A stretch of DNA of 64,000 bases from Cladochytrium replicatum (Eukaryota; Chytridiomycota; Chytridiomycetes; Cladochytriales; Cladochytriaceae): NCBI GenBank assembly GCA_025526935.1, contig JAHLKD010000103.1, forward strand, positions 1-64,000, read 5' to 3'. Positions 1-10,053 of this stretch are shown piece after piece. A program made the position numbers and the translations under genes. The notes under the pieces are model-generated. The model was not told the DNA's origin, did no database searches, and saw only the letters and a program-made list of their open reading frames with translations. Position 1 is the stretch's first letter. Each line of letters opens with the position of its first letter.

Positions 1-150
1 AACTAACCCTAACTAACCCTAACTAACCCTAACTAACCCTAACTAACCCTAACTAACCCTAACTAACCCTAACTAACCCTAACTAACCCTAACTAACCCT
101 AACTAACCCTAACTAACCCTAACTAACCCTAACTAACCCTAACTAACCCT
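1..150 (-). repeat. Telomere, 15 units of a 10-nt repeat
   Basis: Fifteen perfect tandem copies of AACTAACCCT stand at the very start of the window, so the G-rich strand reads AGGGTTAGTT towards the chromosome end, as expected for a left telomere. The array stops sharply at 150, where the next bases are ACCACTTTCT. The unit is the common TTAGGG repeat extended by TTAG, so each unit holds only one GGG run. All units are identical, which suggests a faithful telomerase template and not slippage. The same 10-mer occurs twice in tandem at 19541-19560 and once at 37862. Confidence 0.95.
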
Positions 151-670
151 ACCACTTTCTGGACTTCGCTGTTTGGAAATACCCTCGAGAAGCTGTGGTA
201 TGGACAGGGAGCGGGAGGTGGGATCCACTATCTATAGCAGGAAGACCCTGTGGTCTGGCCTTGCCTCTGGTTTCCTGACAAGGATATCTCCTGTTGTGGC
301 TGAGAAGCTTGTTATCGCGGTGAAAGGTTGGTGGAGATTTTGGACAATCAAATACAAAGAATCAGTTCTCTACTCCAGCAGCATGCTCCAGCCCACGAAA
401 TCAGAGGAGTCTCGCCCCTACAGCATCGCTGGGCCCATGAAATGAAAAGACTTAGTGAAAAAACCAGCTACAAGAGAGATTGAGGTAGCATGAATTACAG
501 TTGAAGCCGAATAAATTGCATCTGGAAGGTCCGTCCATGGTTAATAAAAATGGGTTGGACGGTCCGTCCGCGCCAAATAAAAACGGGTTGGACGGTCCGT
601 CCGTGGCTAATAAATTCGAGGTGGACGGTCCGTCCGAATGTTATTAACATTCCGGCTTGGAATAACTGTT
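151..670. other. Subtelomeric spacer without a supported gene
   Basis: This stretch lies between the telomere array and the edge of the inverted duplication. A 90-codon open frame at 173-445 has no recognisable motif and is not called. The only structure seen is the 33-bp repeat array at its right end. Confidence 0.6.
524..635. repeat. 33-bp subtelomeric repeats with a palindromic core
   Basis: The core GGACGGTCCGTCC (first copy GGAAGGTCCGTCC) starts at 524, 557, 590 and 623, so four units are spaced exactly 33 bp apart. The spacers are related and A/T rich (variants of TTAATAAAAATGGG). The core is close to a palindrome because GGAC and GTCC are complementary. The array lies between the telomere and the duplication breakpoint at 671. 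It could be a protein-binding subtelomeric repeat or the relic of a mobile element end; nothing in the sequence decides this. Confidence 0.85.
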
Positions 671-3182
671 AGGCAGCGTAGCAGGATATGCCGGCTATGG
701 CTCCTCACCGGCAGCTCCTTACCTCCAAGGTCGCAGCATGTCGATTGCTCCAGCGGAAGCTCACTCGAGCGTCAGCATGCAGTCGCCGGACAACCAGCAA
801 GCGTATGCATTGTATCAACAGCAGCAGGCGTACTACAACAATTATTATTCCCAACAGCAGGGATATGCGGATGGAAGCTATGCACAGACGTATGGAGATG
901 GAAGCTATGGAAACCAGCAAGCTTACGGGGATGCATCGTACGGAACGCAGGCAACTTACGGGGATGGAACGTATGTTGACGGAGCGCAGCCTTCTTACCC
1001 AGATGGACAGACAAATTGCGGTGCAGAGTACGCCAATGGATATGGTTATTCAGGAGAATCGGCCGATGGATTTGAACACGGGCAACAGCAAGGCAATGTT
1101 GAGAACGTCGCCTCCGAAGCGATCGTGGATGAATTACAGACCGCACCAGTAGTGGTCACTGAGACCGCAAAGCGCACAATTGAACCTGAGTTGATTGCCC
1201 CTATGACCGAAGATTCAACCTCATTATTGGAGCGCAGGAAATCCGGATCTGGTGGGGCGGGACCGCCAAAAATGCCCAGCGGTTTACCTCCACCGCCGAT
1301 GTCGGGAGATGCAACCGCTGGCGCAGGGATGCGAGCTCGTCGAGCTGGACGACCGGGGGCCGGAGCAACTGCCGGTCTATCTCTTCCGCCGACACAAGGA
1401 GGGTATGATGGCAACATCATGATGCCAGGCATTCCTGCTGTCGAGGATGATGATCGGGAGGCGAAAATCACCGCACAACAACCTCGCTGGGCTCCGAAGC
1501 CGCAGGATGGCACAGCTCCAGCTGCCAGTCATGATGTCACTGAAACTGGTGACGGGAACAAATCGGGAATGTGGACGCCTCTACCGAAAGATGCGAATGA
1601 TTCGCCGTGGGGTCCGCAAGCGCGTGCACAGGATGTAAAGAAAGGTCCTGGCATGCAGGCCACGGTATGTACTGCTTGGTTCACAAATGAATGGATCTAA
1701 CCAAAACGTTCCAAAGATTGGATCTATTTTCAACACCTTGCTGTCACTGTTCCTTTTGTCCGTATTTGCAAGCTCACTTCTGGTCACTACCCTGTATGCT
1801 TCGTGTAACCCACCTCAGGGATCGAAGTTCAGTCAGTCTCACACAGGAATCCTTGTCGCTGAGCTCTGTCATGAGCACGTCGCTCCAGCTTGGAGATCTT
1901 TCCGCGGAGTCTACGAAGCTAATGGTGGGCCAAAGTGGGTATTGGACCACGGGCACAACGTACTCGATGGAGCATCTGCCCTAGTACATGCAGCCCTTCC
2001 TAGAATTTCGCGGACTGTGGTAGCTGCGAAGAAGCAAATTTTCTCGAAAGTGGCATCTTCGCCCGAGGCTAGCAGCAGCAACGCCGCTGGTCCGGTTCAT
2101 GCAGTGGTTGATCTTGAGCGGCAGAAAATGGTAGAGGAGGAGATAGAAAGAATGAGGGCTGAGGCGATTGCCGAACGAGATCGACAATTGGAGGAGTCAC
2201 GGAGACAAGCTGAAGAGGAGCTGAAGTTGGAAAAAGAGCCGAACTTGAATGGTGTTGATGAGGACAGGGAACAAGCTACAATTGCCGTGTCAGACGAAGA
2301 TGGAGCAGAAGTTGAAAGGCTGGCCTCTGTGCAAGAAGACAGAGCGACAGAACGAGTTGGTTCTGAGGACGCAGGTCGCTTGGCCGCAGAGGCTGAAAAG
2401 GCAGCAAACGAAGAGGCCGACCAGCGAAGAGCTCAAGAAGCGGACCGTGTCGCAGCGGAATTAGAAGCACAGCAAGAGGCGGCACGTTTAGCTTCTGAAG
2501 CCGAGGCACAAGAAGCTGCCCGCGTCGCTGCTGACGCTGAAAGATTAGCAGAAGAGGAGGCGCGGGCTGCGGAAGCGGAAAGATTGAAAATGGAGGAAGC
2601 GGCACGAGTCGCTTCTGAACAGGAAGCCATCGCGGAAGCTGCGCGTGTCGCTGCGGAAGCTGAGAGGGTTGCAGCAGAAGAAGCTTCTCGTGTCGCTGCG
2701 GAAGTCGAAAGAGTTGCAGCAGAAGTAGTGCGCGTGTCGCTGCGGAAGTCGAGCGAGTTGCAGCGGCGGAAGCTGCGCGTGTCGCTGCTGAGGAGGCTGA
2801 ACGGCTACGTGCCGAGACGGAAAGTACTCCAGCAGAGCAGGTAGCAGCTGATGCAGCGGACGGGGCCGAGCGAGTTGTAGCTGAAATGACGTCTGACGAC
2901 AATGCGGGAACTGTCGCCGATGAAGGTTTTGGCGGTAGTGGAGAAAGTAACGCAGAAACTGACGTTACCAGCGATGAAAAGGACTACGAAAGTTCTGTTC
3001 TTAACAGTGAACATAAGCTGACATCTGAAGATCAAACCTCGGAGGCAGAAGAAGAGCGTGCTCTTTTCGCTGATGTCGCCGAGGAGTTGATTGGGGAGGA
3101 GACCCATTATCATCACTGCAAATGGAGATGGCCTCAGCGGTGCTGGTGCAGGAGAGGATAGCGAATCTGAAGCCCAGCAATG
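671..3182 (+). pseudogene. Truncated copy of the MATH/coiled-coil membrane protein gene
   Basis: This is the 3' half of the gene that is complete at 51550-57856 on the other strand. It starts mid-gene at the duplication breakpoint, so the promoter, both MATH domains and the first coiled coils are missing. Retained are the Gln/Tyr/Gly-rich prion-like stretch (about 740-1070), the intron before the membrane segment, the hydrophobic segment (about 1725-1800) and most of the Ala/Glu-rich coiled coil. A frameshift lies near 2730 in the repeats and another near 3105 (GEET is followed by HYHH where the intact copy has IIIT). The 36-nt deletion near 1140 keeps frame. A transcript could start elsewhere, but no intact protein like the parent can be made. 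Confidence 0.88.
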
Positions 3183-3767
3183 ACGGGCTTGTTGGAGTCA
3201 CCTTAGATATTTCTTCTCTTTCTGTGCGGTTGGCCTCCAGATGATGGAGCTCCACAAATAACACCCATAAACAGCACCAATACGTTTCACCGTATTGTCC
3301 AAACAAATGAAGGAATGTCCAGTTGGATATGGTTGATAGTAATTAATACATCTCTGGCCGATGTTCGAAAAGAACCGAATTTCTTACCAAAACTGTTCGG
3401 ATGAAAGTTAGTTTCACATGGTGATAAGGAAGCACAGCTTGGGGTTGATTGAGGTCAAACATAACCGTAAAAGCGTAGAAGAATGAGACGTCTGCAGTCA
3501 CGTCCTGATGGATGAAATAGTTCGTTATATTGACGACATCGCCAAGCCGAGAATGCCACAAATCAATCTTCTCATGGACCAACAACAAACGTTAATGACC
3601 CTCATTCCTAGACTTTTTGCGCCTGTAACTACTCGCTCAGGACTTCATTGGATTTTTCGAGATACTCTAAATTCTTGTCGGCAATAGAATGATGTGTTCA
3701 TACATTCTCCAATGTTACCACAAATTCATTTTTCCCACAGCCATTTCGACCCATCAAACTCCACCAA
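3183..3767. promoter_or_regulatory. NLR 5' flank, shared by both duplication arms
   Basis: This is the gap between the MATH-gene remnant and the NLR start codon. It is homologous to 50974-51549 in the other arm, so both NLR copies have, or had, the same upstream region. No clear TATA box or other named element was found. It must contain the NLR promoter because the preceding remnant is on the same strand. Confidence 0.45.
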
Positions 3768-6700
3768 ATGAAGGCGCTCAACAAGCTGTTCAACACGAAG
3801 GACAAGACGGCCAAGACGGCGAAGAAGGAATCAGCGATTGTCACGGTGCAATCTCTCAGCCCTCTTACCAATGACCCCGTGCTCGTGCTGTTGGAATTGC
3901 CACTCGACATCACTTTCAGTGACTTTGCCGCCGCTGCCGTCTCGAAACTCGACCTGGCCGGCCACCGCTTCGATGGACATTCGCCGCACTTTCTTATCAA
4001 CACCGCTGGTGAAAAGCTGTCCGTTTTGGACAATCGCGATGTTGCCAACGCTCTAATGTCCAAGTCCCGAGTTTTTGTCGAATGGCGAGTGCGCAAGGTA
4101 AGTTGCATTCTCTTGTCATGCTAATTTTACTAATCACATAAACGCTTAGATCGCCAATTCATCGTTACCGCTGCCAGTTCCTGTACCTCCTACGACGACT
4201 AAATGGATATGCAAAGAGCATCGGACGGCCAGTCATGATATTTTCGTCTCGTATCGTCGCGACAACGAAGGCGACCTTGTGAAGACGCTGGTGCCGTACT
4301 TGGAGAAAGTTGGGAAGCGGCGCTTGGGCAACAAAATGAGCGTTTTCTGGGATCAGAAATGTCTTAATGATGCCCAGAACTGGAGAGAAGGGTTCGTCAA
4401 TGGCTTACAGCAGAGCCTGGTCATCGTTTACCTTCTCAGCGCCGAATCTTTCAGGACAATGAACCAGAATGTTCTTGCTGGGTATGTTGCAACAACGGAC
4501 TGGTAGAATGTGCTGATAGAATTTCCAAAATCACAGCAAGGAAGATAATGTACTGATAGAGATCGAAAAGGGGATTGAACTTGCGGAAAATTCACCCAAT
4601 GTTCGGCTGTGTCCTGTGCTCCTAGACACCATTGACGGAGACGGGAATGTTGTTGCATTCACCAAACTTCCCAAGTTTGATACAGTACTGCAGTCATTCT
4701 CAAATGATCAGCTTGTCAGTGTCTTCTCTCCAGATGCATTTGTTATTAATCAGAGCAGGTCAGGCAAAACTCTTTTTGACACTATATTAAGGCTTTTTCA
4801 AAACAACTGCATTCATCTTACTCCTATTGAAGGAAAGCTGTATGAGGTTGCGTACAATGTAATTGACTTAGTGAGACCTCTGTCGGAGGTTACATCAGGT
4901 TTGCTACTTACTAATTAATAGTGCACCAACTAATTATTACTCCCACTAGACAATTTGAGATTGCCAGAGCCTCCAGTGCATTTTGTTGGACGAAGCAATA
5001 TATTGTCAGATGTTCAGATGCAAATTGTTAATTATGGTGCAGCTATTCTGGTTGCACAAGGCGGCATGGGCAAATCGAGCATTGCACTCCAATATGCCAA
5101 ACAACATCGAATGTCTTATGATTCAATCTTTTGGATTCCCTGCAACACGGCTGCAACTGCAATATCTGCTCTGCGTGGTTATGCTGGTTCACACTTTCAC
5201 CTGACAACCTTTGAAACTATTGCTCCTGAAGATCTTGTTCGGTTCATGAGTGACAAACTGTCCAGGATTCATCGCTACCTACTTATCCTTGACAATGTTG
5301 ATGATGAATCAGTGCTTGATCAAGTTTTAGATTCTGTGATATTGAGAGGGGATGTCCTTGTAACTTCCCGATCCAATAGCAGTTTGGAAGTGAAGATGAG
5401 AAAGTGGGTCAATCCACTAGTCAAAAGTATTCAAGTTGAAACTTGGTCAAGTGATGTATGTGAGGAATTCTTGATGCAGCGATTGAGGAAAAATTATCAG
5501 TACCTCATTTCAAGTCAGAGTGAGCGTTTTGCTCTCGACAAACTTCTTGACCACATTGATGGGCTTCCCCTTGCCGCCGAGCAAGCTGCTGCATTCATGG
5601 AAAGACTGCAGTGTAGCTTCTCTGATCTTGTTGTACGTATCAATAGTTATCTGCCTCAAGATCCTGATTCCAGAGTTGGCATTGTATCTTTGTCACTGTC
5701 AGCAATTGTCAAGGCAGGTCTTGACACAATTGGGCCTGCCGCATCATTGCTTATGCAAGTTCTTTCATTCTACGGCAGTCGTGATATTCCATTTGACCTT
5801 GTCAACCAAGTTGTATTATTATTATCTAAATGCAAATTTGAAGGCACTGCAAATTCAGATTTCGATACTCTTTTATTGCTTCGGCAATTGCGTAGTCAGT
5901 CGCTTGTCTACAACTCAACCAGCAATATGCTGACAACTCATTCACTTATTCAGCAAGTTGTTATGTCAGAAACATTATTCTCAACAAGATCTCAGTTAAC
6001 ACAAATATCTCTACAATCATTGCTCACATTATTTCCACCAGCAATTGATGATCAGTTTGAAAGTCCAAAGATTCCGTTAGCAACAGTGCTCGTCTCCCAC
6101 ATAGAGGCAGCAGCAAAAAAGATTCACCCAGATTCAGTTGACAGCCCTTCAGGGTCATTTGGCGCATTAGATGATGTACAATGGAAATGTCAATCCTTCT
6201 GCCTATTTGTTGGATATTACACCCAGTGCATGGATATATTGGAGGATATGTACTCAAGAAGAGCAGCACATTACAACACACTTGAACATAAACATATTGC
6301 TTCAACACTGAACAGCATGGGAGTAGTTTCATTAAGGCAGGGCAAATATGCAAAAGCAGCAAATTTCTTAAAAGACTCCCATGGTATCAAGATGAAACTA
6401 TATGGCACGAGTGAACATCCAGAGGTAGCAGAAACTCTGTTGAATATGGGACAGGTTGCAGATAGGCAAGGTGACTATGCCAAAGCAATGCAACTGTATG
6501 AAGAGTCTCTTGCAATATATGTTAAAGCATATGGAACACGAGAGCATGCATCAGTGGCCACAACACTCAACTGTATGGGACAGGTTGCATCTAGTCAAGG
6601 TGACTATGCCAAAGCAATGCAACTGTATGAAGAGTCTCTTGCAATCACAGTGAAAGTATATGGAACACGAGAGCATGCATCAGTGGCCACAACACTCAAC

Positions 6701-8011
6701 TGTATGGGACAGGTTGCATCTAGTCAAGGTGACTATGCCAAAGCAATGCAACTGTATGAAGAGGATCTTGCAATCACAGTGAAAGTATATGGAACACGAG
6801 AGCATGCATCAGTGGCCACAACACTCAACTGTATGGGACAGGTTGCATCTAGTCAAGGTGACTATGCCAAAGCAATGCAACTGTATGAAGAGTCTCTTGC
6901 AATCAAAGTTAAAGCATATGGAACACGAGAGCATGCATCAGTGGCCACAACACTCAACAGTATGGGACAGGTTGCATCTAGTCAAGGTGACTATGCCAAA
7001 GCAATGCAACTGTATGAAGAGGATCTTGCAATCACTGTGAAAGTATATGGAACACGAGAGCATGCATCAGTGGCCACAACACTCAACTGTATGGGACAGG
7101 TTGCATCTAGTCAAGGTGACTATGCCAAAGCAATGCAACTGTATGAAGAGTCTCTTGCAATATATGTTAAAGCATATGGAACACGAGAGCATGCATCAGT
7201 GGCCACAACACTCAACTGTATGGGACAGGTTGCATCTAGTCAAGGTGACTATGCCAAAGCAATGCAACTGTATGAAGAGTCTCTTGCAATCACAGTGAAA
7301 GTATATGGAACACGAGAGCATGCATCAGTGGCCACAACACTCAACTGTATGGGACAGGTTGCATCTAGTCAAGGTGACTATGCCAAAGCAATGCAACTGT
7401 ATGAAGAGTCTCTTGCAATCACAGTGAAAGTATATGGAACACGAGAGCATGCATCAGTGGCCACAACACTCAACTGTATGGGACAGGTTGCATCTAGTCA
7501 AGGTGACTATGCCAAAGCAATGCAACTGTATGAAGAGGATCTTGCAATCACAGTGAAAGTATATGGAACACGAGAGCATGCATCAGTGGCCACAACACTC
7601 AACTGTATGGGACAGGTTGCATCTAGTCAAGGTGACTATGCCAAAGCAATGCAACTGTATGAAGAGTCTCTTGCAATCAAAGTTAAAGCATATGGAACAC
7701 GAGAGCATGCATCAGTGGCCACAATACTCAACTGTATGGGACAGGTTGCATCTAGTCAACGTGACTATGCCAAAGCAATGCAACTGTATGAAGAGTCTCT
7801 TGCAATCAAAGTTAAAGCATACGGAACACGAGAGCACCCTTCAGTTGCAATCACATTACACAGTATGAGTGTGTGCTATTACAAAATGGTAGACATGAAA
7901 GGGATGCAAAGGTGTGCAGATGAAGCACTGCAGATATATTCGAAATGCCTTCCACCAGATCATCCACCTATAGTAGCATTGTGTAAGTTTCTGAGTGATG
8001 TGTCTAGTTAA
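3768..8011 (+). CDS. NLR-type receptor: N-terminal domain, TIR, NB-ARC, TPR array
   Basis: The model joins 3768-4097, 4150-4481, 4537-4898 and 4950-8011 (1361 aa); all introns are 51-55 nt, GT-AG and phase-consistent. Residues 1-110 form a compact N-terminal domain of unknown family, perhaps a beta-grasp fold. A TIR domain follows (about 134-230), with HDIFVSYRR, VFWDQ and a WREGF motif whose Glu is the candidate NADase residue. NB-ARC begins near FVGRSN (about 353). It has P-loop GGMGKS (about 379-384), LLILDNVDD as Walker B, VLVTSRS, and GLPLAAEQA. A winged-helix-like part ends with HSLIQQ. From about residue 770 there are 13 kinesin-light-chain-type TPRs. By family knowledge NLRs are switch proteins in non-self recognition, where TPRs sense a ligand, NB-ARC oligomerises and TIR signals. 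A role in allorecognition or defence is inference. The reading frame is intact, unlike its inverted relative at 46352-50973. Confidence 0.9.
6554..7843 (+). repeat. Ten near-identical 129-bp TPR-coding units
   Basis: Ten in-frame 43-codon units follow one another (for example unit starts 129 bp apart near 6573, 6702 and 6831). Nearly all differences fall at four positions of the unit: residue 7 (Cys/Ser), 28 (Ser/Asp), 32 (Thr/Tyr/Lys) and 35 (Val/Ala). Units 1-3 and 7-9 carry the same order of variants, which indicates duplication of a multi-unit block. Flanking TPRs on both sides are more diverged. This is the pattern of a homogenising repeat array in a recognition domain. Confidence 0.95.
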
Positions 8012-8110
8012 ACTTTGTGGAATGGTGTGTTGTGGTCACTATGAACTTTCTCGATGTTATGCTTTGTCTTTCCCCATCTGTTTATTGTTTGTGACTATCC
8101 ACAATAAAGT
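8012..8110 (+). terminator. NLR 3' UTR with AATAAA signal
   Basis: AATAAA at about 8102-8107 lies roughly 90 nt after the stop codon. The same sequence is kept downstream of the related NLR in the other arm (AATAAAG near 46258 on the minus strand). It is the likely polyadenylation signal. Confidence 0.6.
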
Positions 8111-8250
8111 TCTATGCGATGAAGCTTTTTTCCATACTGAACGTTAGGACCAGACAGGAAACAAACAGTTGGTTACAGATACAAGTGTGATATGTGTGAC
8201 TGTTGTTCTCTTTTCGTGTGCTCTGTGTAGAGGCCACGCGTATCGTCCGT

Positions 8251-8603
8251 ACCAGCTCGTCAGACTCGATATTCCAATAGCGGTGTATGTCTTCCATTAG
8301 CCTTCAACTTCGGGAGGTACAGACCTCAAAAAGTAAGTCACATGACCGCCACAGTTGGATCAAGTACGCATCTGTACCATCTCGTCAGACTCGATATTCC
8401 AATAGCGGCGTATGTCTTACATTAGCCTTGAATGGGGTGCCAGTCTCGCGCGGGTGTGGTTGAGCAGGAAACCTATCACAAGTTTGCTAGGTACGGACCT
8501 CAAAAAGTCAGTCATGTGACTGCCACAGTAGGATCAACGACGCATCCATATCAGCTCGTCAGACTCAATATTCCAATAGCGGTGTATGTCTTCCATTAGC
8601 CTT
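8251..8603. repeat. Three copies of a roughly 54-bp dispersed motif
   Basis: A block that begins near CTCGTCAGACTC and contains ATTCCAATAGCGG and ATTAGCCTT occurs at about 8251-8304, 8376-8429 and 8550-8603. The intervening sequences are also related (ACCTCAAAAAGT and GCCACAGT recur). The array starts exactly where homology with the other duplication arm ends. No coding potential was seen, and the rest of the gap to 8934 shows nothing recognisable. Confidence 0.8.
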
Positions 8604-8934
8604 GTATGGGGTGCCAGCCGCGCGGGTATAGACTACTGTTTGTATGGCCAAGCAAATCGACATCGAGTGGGTACAAATCTGTACCCACTCCCACGGACAG
8701 GTACAGAAGGTTAGGACAGATATTGTAAACCCCTCAATCGAGTGAATTCAATTGCCTGGCGTCACCCACGTCTTGGTCGACGCTGTGCTCTGTGCTAGGA
8801 CAGTGGGTACCTAATTTTCCGCCACTGCTGGAATCACGTGATTTTCCAGGAGCGTACAGATATGTACCTGCTCGGAGCTCCAGAGAGATTGTAATATTAC
8901 TGAAAGGACCCTTTCATCTTCTTACGCAAAAAGT

Positions 8935-9240
8935 GGTGATTTGTCAAATATTTGCCAAATGATAACTATTTGCCAAATATTTGTCAAATCAAATACAAAT
9001 ATTTGGCGAATAGCAAACATTCTGCAAATACTTGACAAATTGAATAGGCAAATATCTATTTGTCAAATATATTTGGGCAAATCAAATATTTGCAAAGCAT
9101 TTGACGAGTGGTACAACAGAATGGTATATCAAATATTTGGCGAGTCAAATGGGGCTTCTGGCATTTGACTGGCGAGTCAAATCAAAGGAAGCCACAAATG
9201 GTCACGAGTCAAATATAGCAAAATATTTGACTCGATTTGA
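8935..9240. repeat. AT-rich repeats of ATTTGNCAAAT words
   Basis: This stretch is built from variants of TTTGCCAAAT, TTTGTCAAAT, TTTGACAAAT and TTTGGCGAAT, repeated many times on both strands because the word is nearly its own reverse complement. A second patch of the same words lies at 19640-19775. It could be the decayed end of a mobile element or a simple-repeat expansion. No open frame was called here. Confidence 0.75.
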
Positions 9241-9244
9241 CTCG

Positions 9245-9340
9245 TGGCAGACCCTGCCATCTTGGCCATCTTGTCCTTCGTGTTGAACAGCTTCTTTGAA
9301 TTTCTTCCTCTGAGAGTCTGTTCAGTCGAAATAGCATGGG
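9245..9340 (-). pseudogene. Remnant of an NLR first exon
   Basis: On the minus strand this codes for KKLFNTKDKMAKMAG, which matches the start of the NLR first exon (KALNKLFNTKDKTAKTAK). The match fades after a few dozen codons. It lies next to a copy of the spacer sequence found between the NLR genes around 45 kb, so it looks like the 5' end of another lost NLR copy in the opposite orientation to the intact one. Confidence 0.7.
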
Positions 9341-9377
9341 AAAGCGTATTTGAGGATCTGATCAATTCAAAACGCCA

Positions 9378-9728
9378 ACGATGGAATGACGATCAGTGAT
9401 GTGATTCGGACGGAGGGAGAATCATTTCCGACAGATCACAATCCGGATGGTACACTATACAACAACATTCAATATGTTTTCAGCTGAAACGCTAAATTAT
9501 TCTTGCCTTGCAGATGAAGACGTGTTGATGTTAGTTTTTGGGAGAGTGTGAGAGTGCATGCTTGTGATGAATGCACGTGGTTTGTGTTTTGTGTAAATGT
9601 GCATGTGGCGAGGTGTTATCTCGTCTTCATTATGTTTGTAGAACATGAACTCAACGCCTCACTGGGCACCTTAAAAAGAATATTTGTTGACGTGTTCATG
9701 TATGATTTATGCTTTTGGGAGCCATCCA
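9378..9728. repeat. NLR-cluster spacer repeat, copy A
   Basis: This block contains TTTTCAGCTGAAACGCTAAA, then GAGAGTGTGAGAGTGCATGC, AGAACATGAACTCAACGCC and ATGCTTTTGGGAGCCA. Closely related copies are at 44255-44650 and 45790-46160, in each case between NLR fragments. Copy A breaks off at about 9728, where the subterminal repeats of the hAT element begin. Confidence 0.8.
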
Positions 9729-9731
9729 CCT

Positions 9732-9950
9732 GGACACTTTCTCAACTCATTGACATACTTCAGTTATCTCTACCCAATACAGCTAACCTCTCTATCAATG
9801 TTACTAGCAATAGGATTCTGTCCACCCGGACACTTTCTCAACTCATTGACGTACTTCAGTTATCTCTACCCAGTACAACTAACCTCTATCAATGTTACTA
9901 GCAATACGATTCTGTCCACCCAGACACTTTCCAAGAAGTCACAACGGAGG
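9732..9950 (-). repeat. Left subterminal repeat array of the hAT element
   Basis: Copies of GGACACTTTCTCAACTC start near 9732 and 9828, and a partial third copy near 9923 reads GACACTTTCC. Spacing is 94-96 bp. The array is the reverse complement of the right-hand array. Confidence 0.88.
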
Positions 9951-10053
9951 TTCTGTAACAAACAATTTCTACCACGACAGACCTCGAGAGCAGTGCTTTC
10001 TGTGCACCCTGGACACTTAGAGTCAGTAACGTTCCAGCCACACCACAGCAAAA

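Larger units (their letters stand above)
671..8245 (+). repeat. Inverted duplication, telomere-side arm
   Basis: From 671 the sequence matches the reverse complement of 54149 downwards, and the match continues through the NLR gene and its 3' flank to about 8245 (partner about 46110). Nucleotide identity is high in most of the arm. Differences include a 36-nt deletion near 1140, small indels, a different number of repeats in the Ala/Glu-rich coiled coil, and a different TPR array. The breakpoint at 671 cuts the MATH-domain gene in the middle. This arm is therefore a truncated copy placed next to the telomere. Confidence 0.93.

Noticed and set aside
173-445. 90-codon open frame next to the telomere
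   Set aside because: No motif, no homologue in the window and unbalanced composition; easily expected by chance.
524-635. Short regular repeats resembling a small CRISPR array
   Set aside because: Four 33-bp units with related spacers in a eukaryotic subtelomere; a tandem repeat explains them.
6554-7843. CRISPR-like regular repeats
   Set aside because: The units are contiguous 129-bp coding repeats with no unique spacers, and they translate to TPRs in frame.
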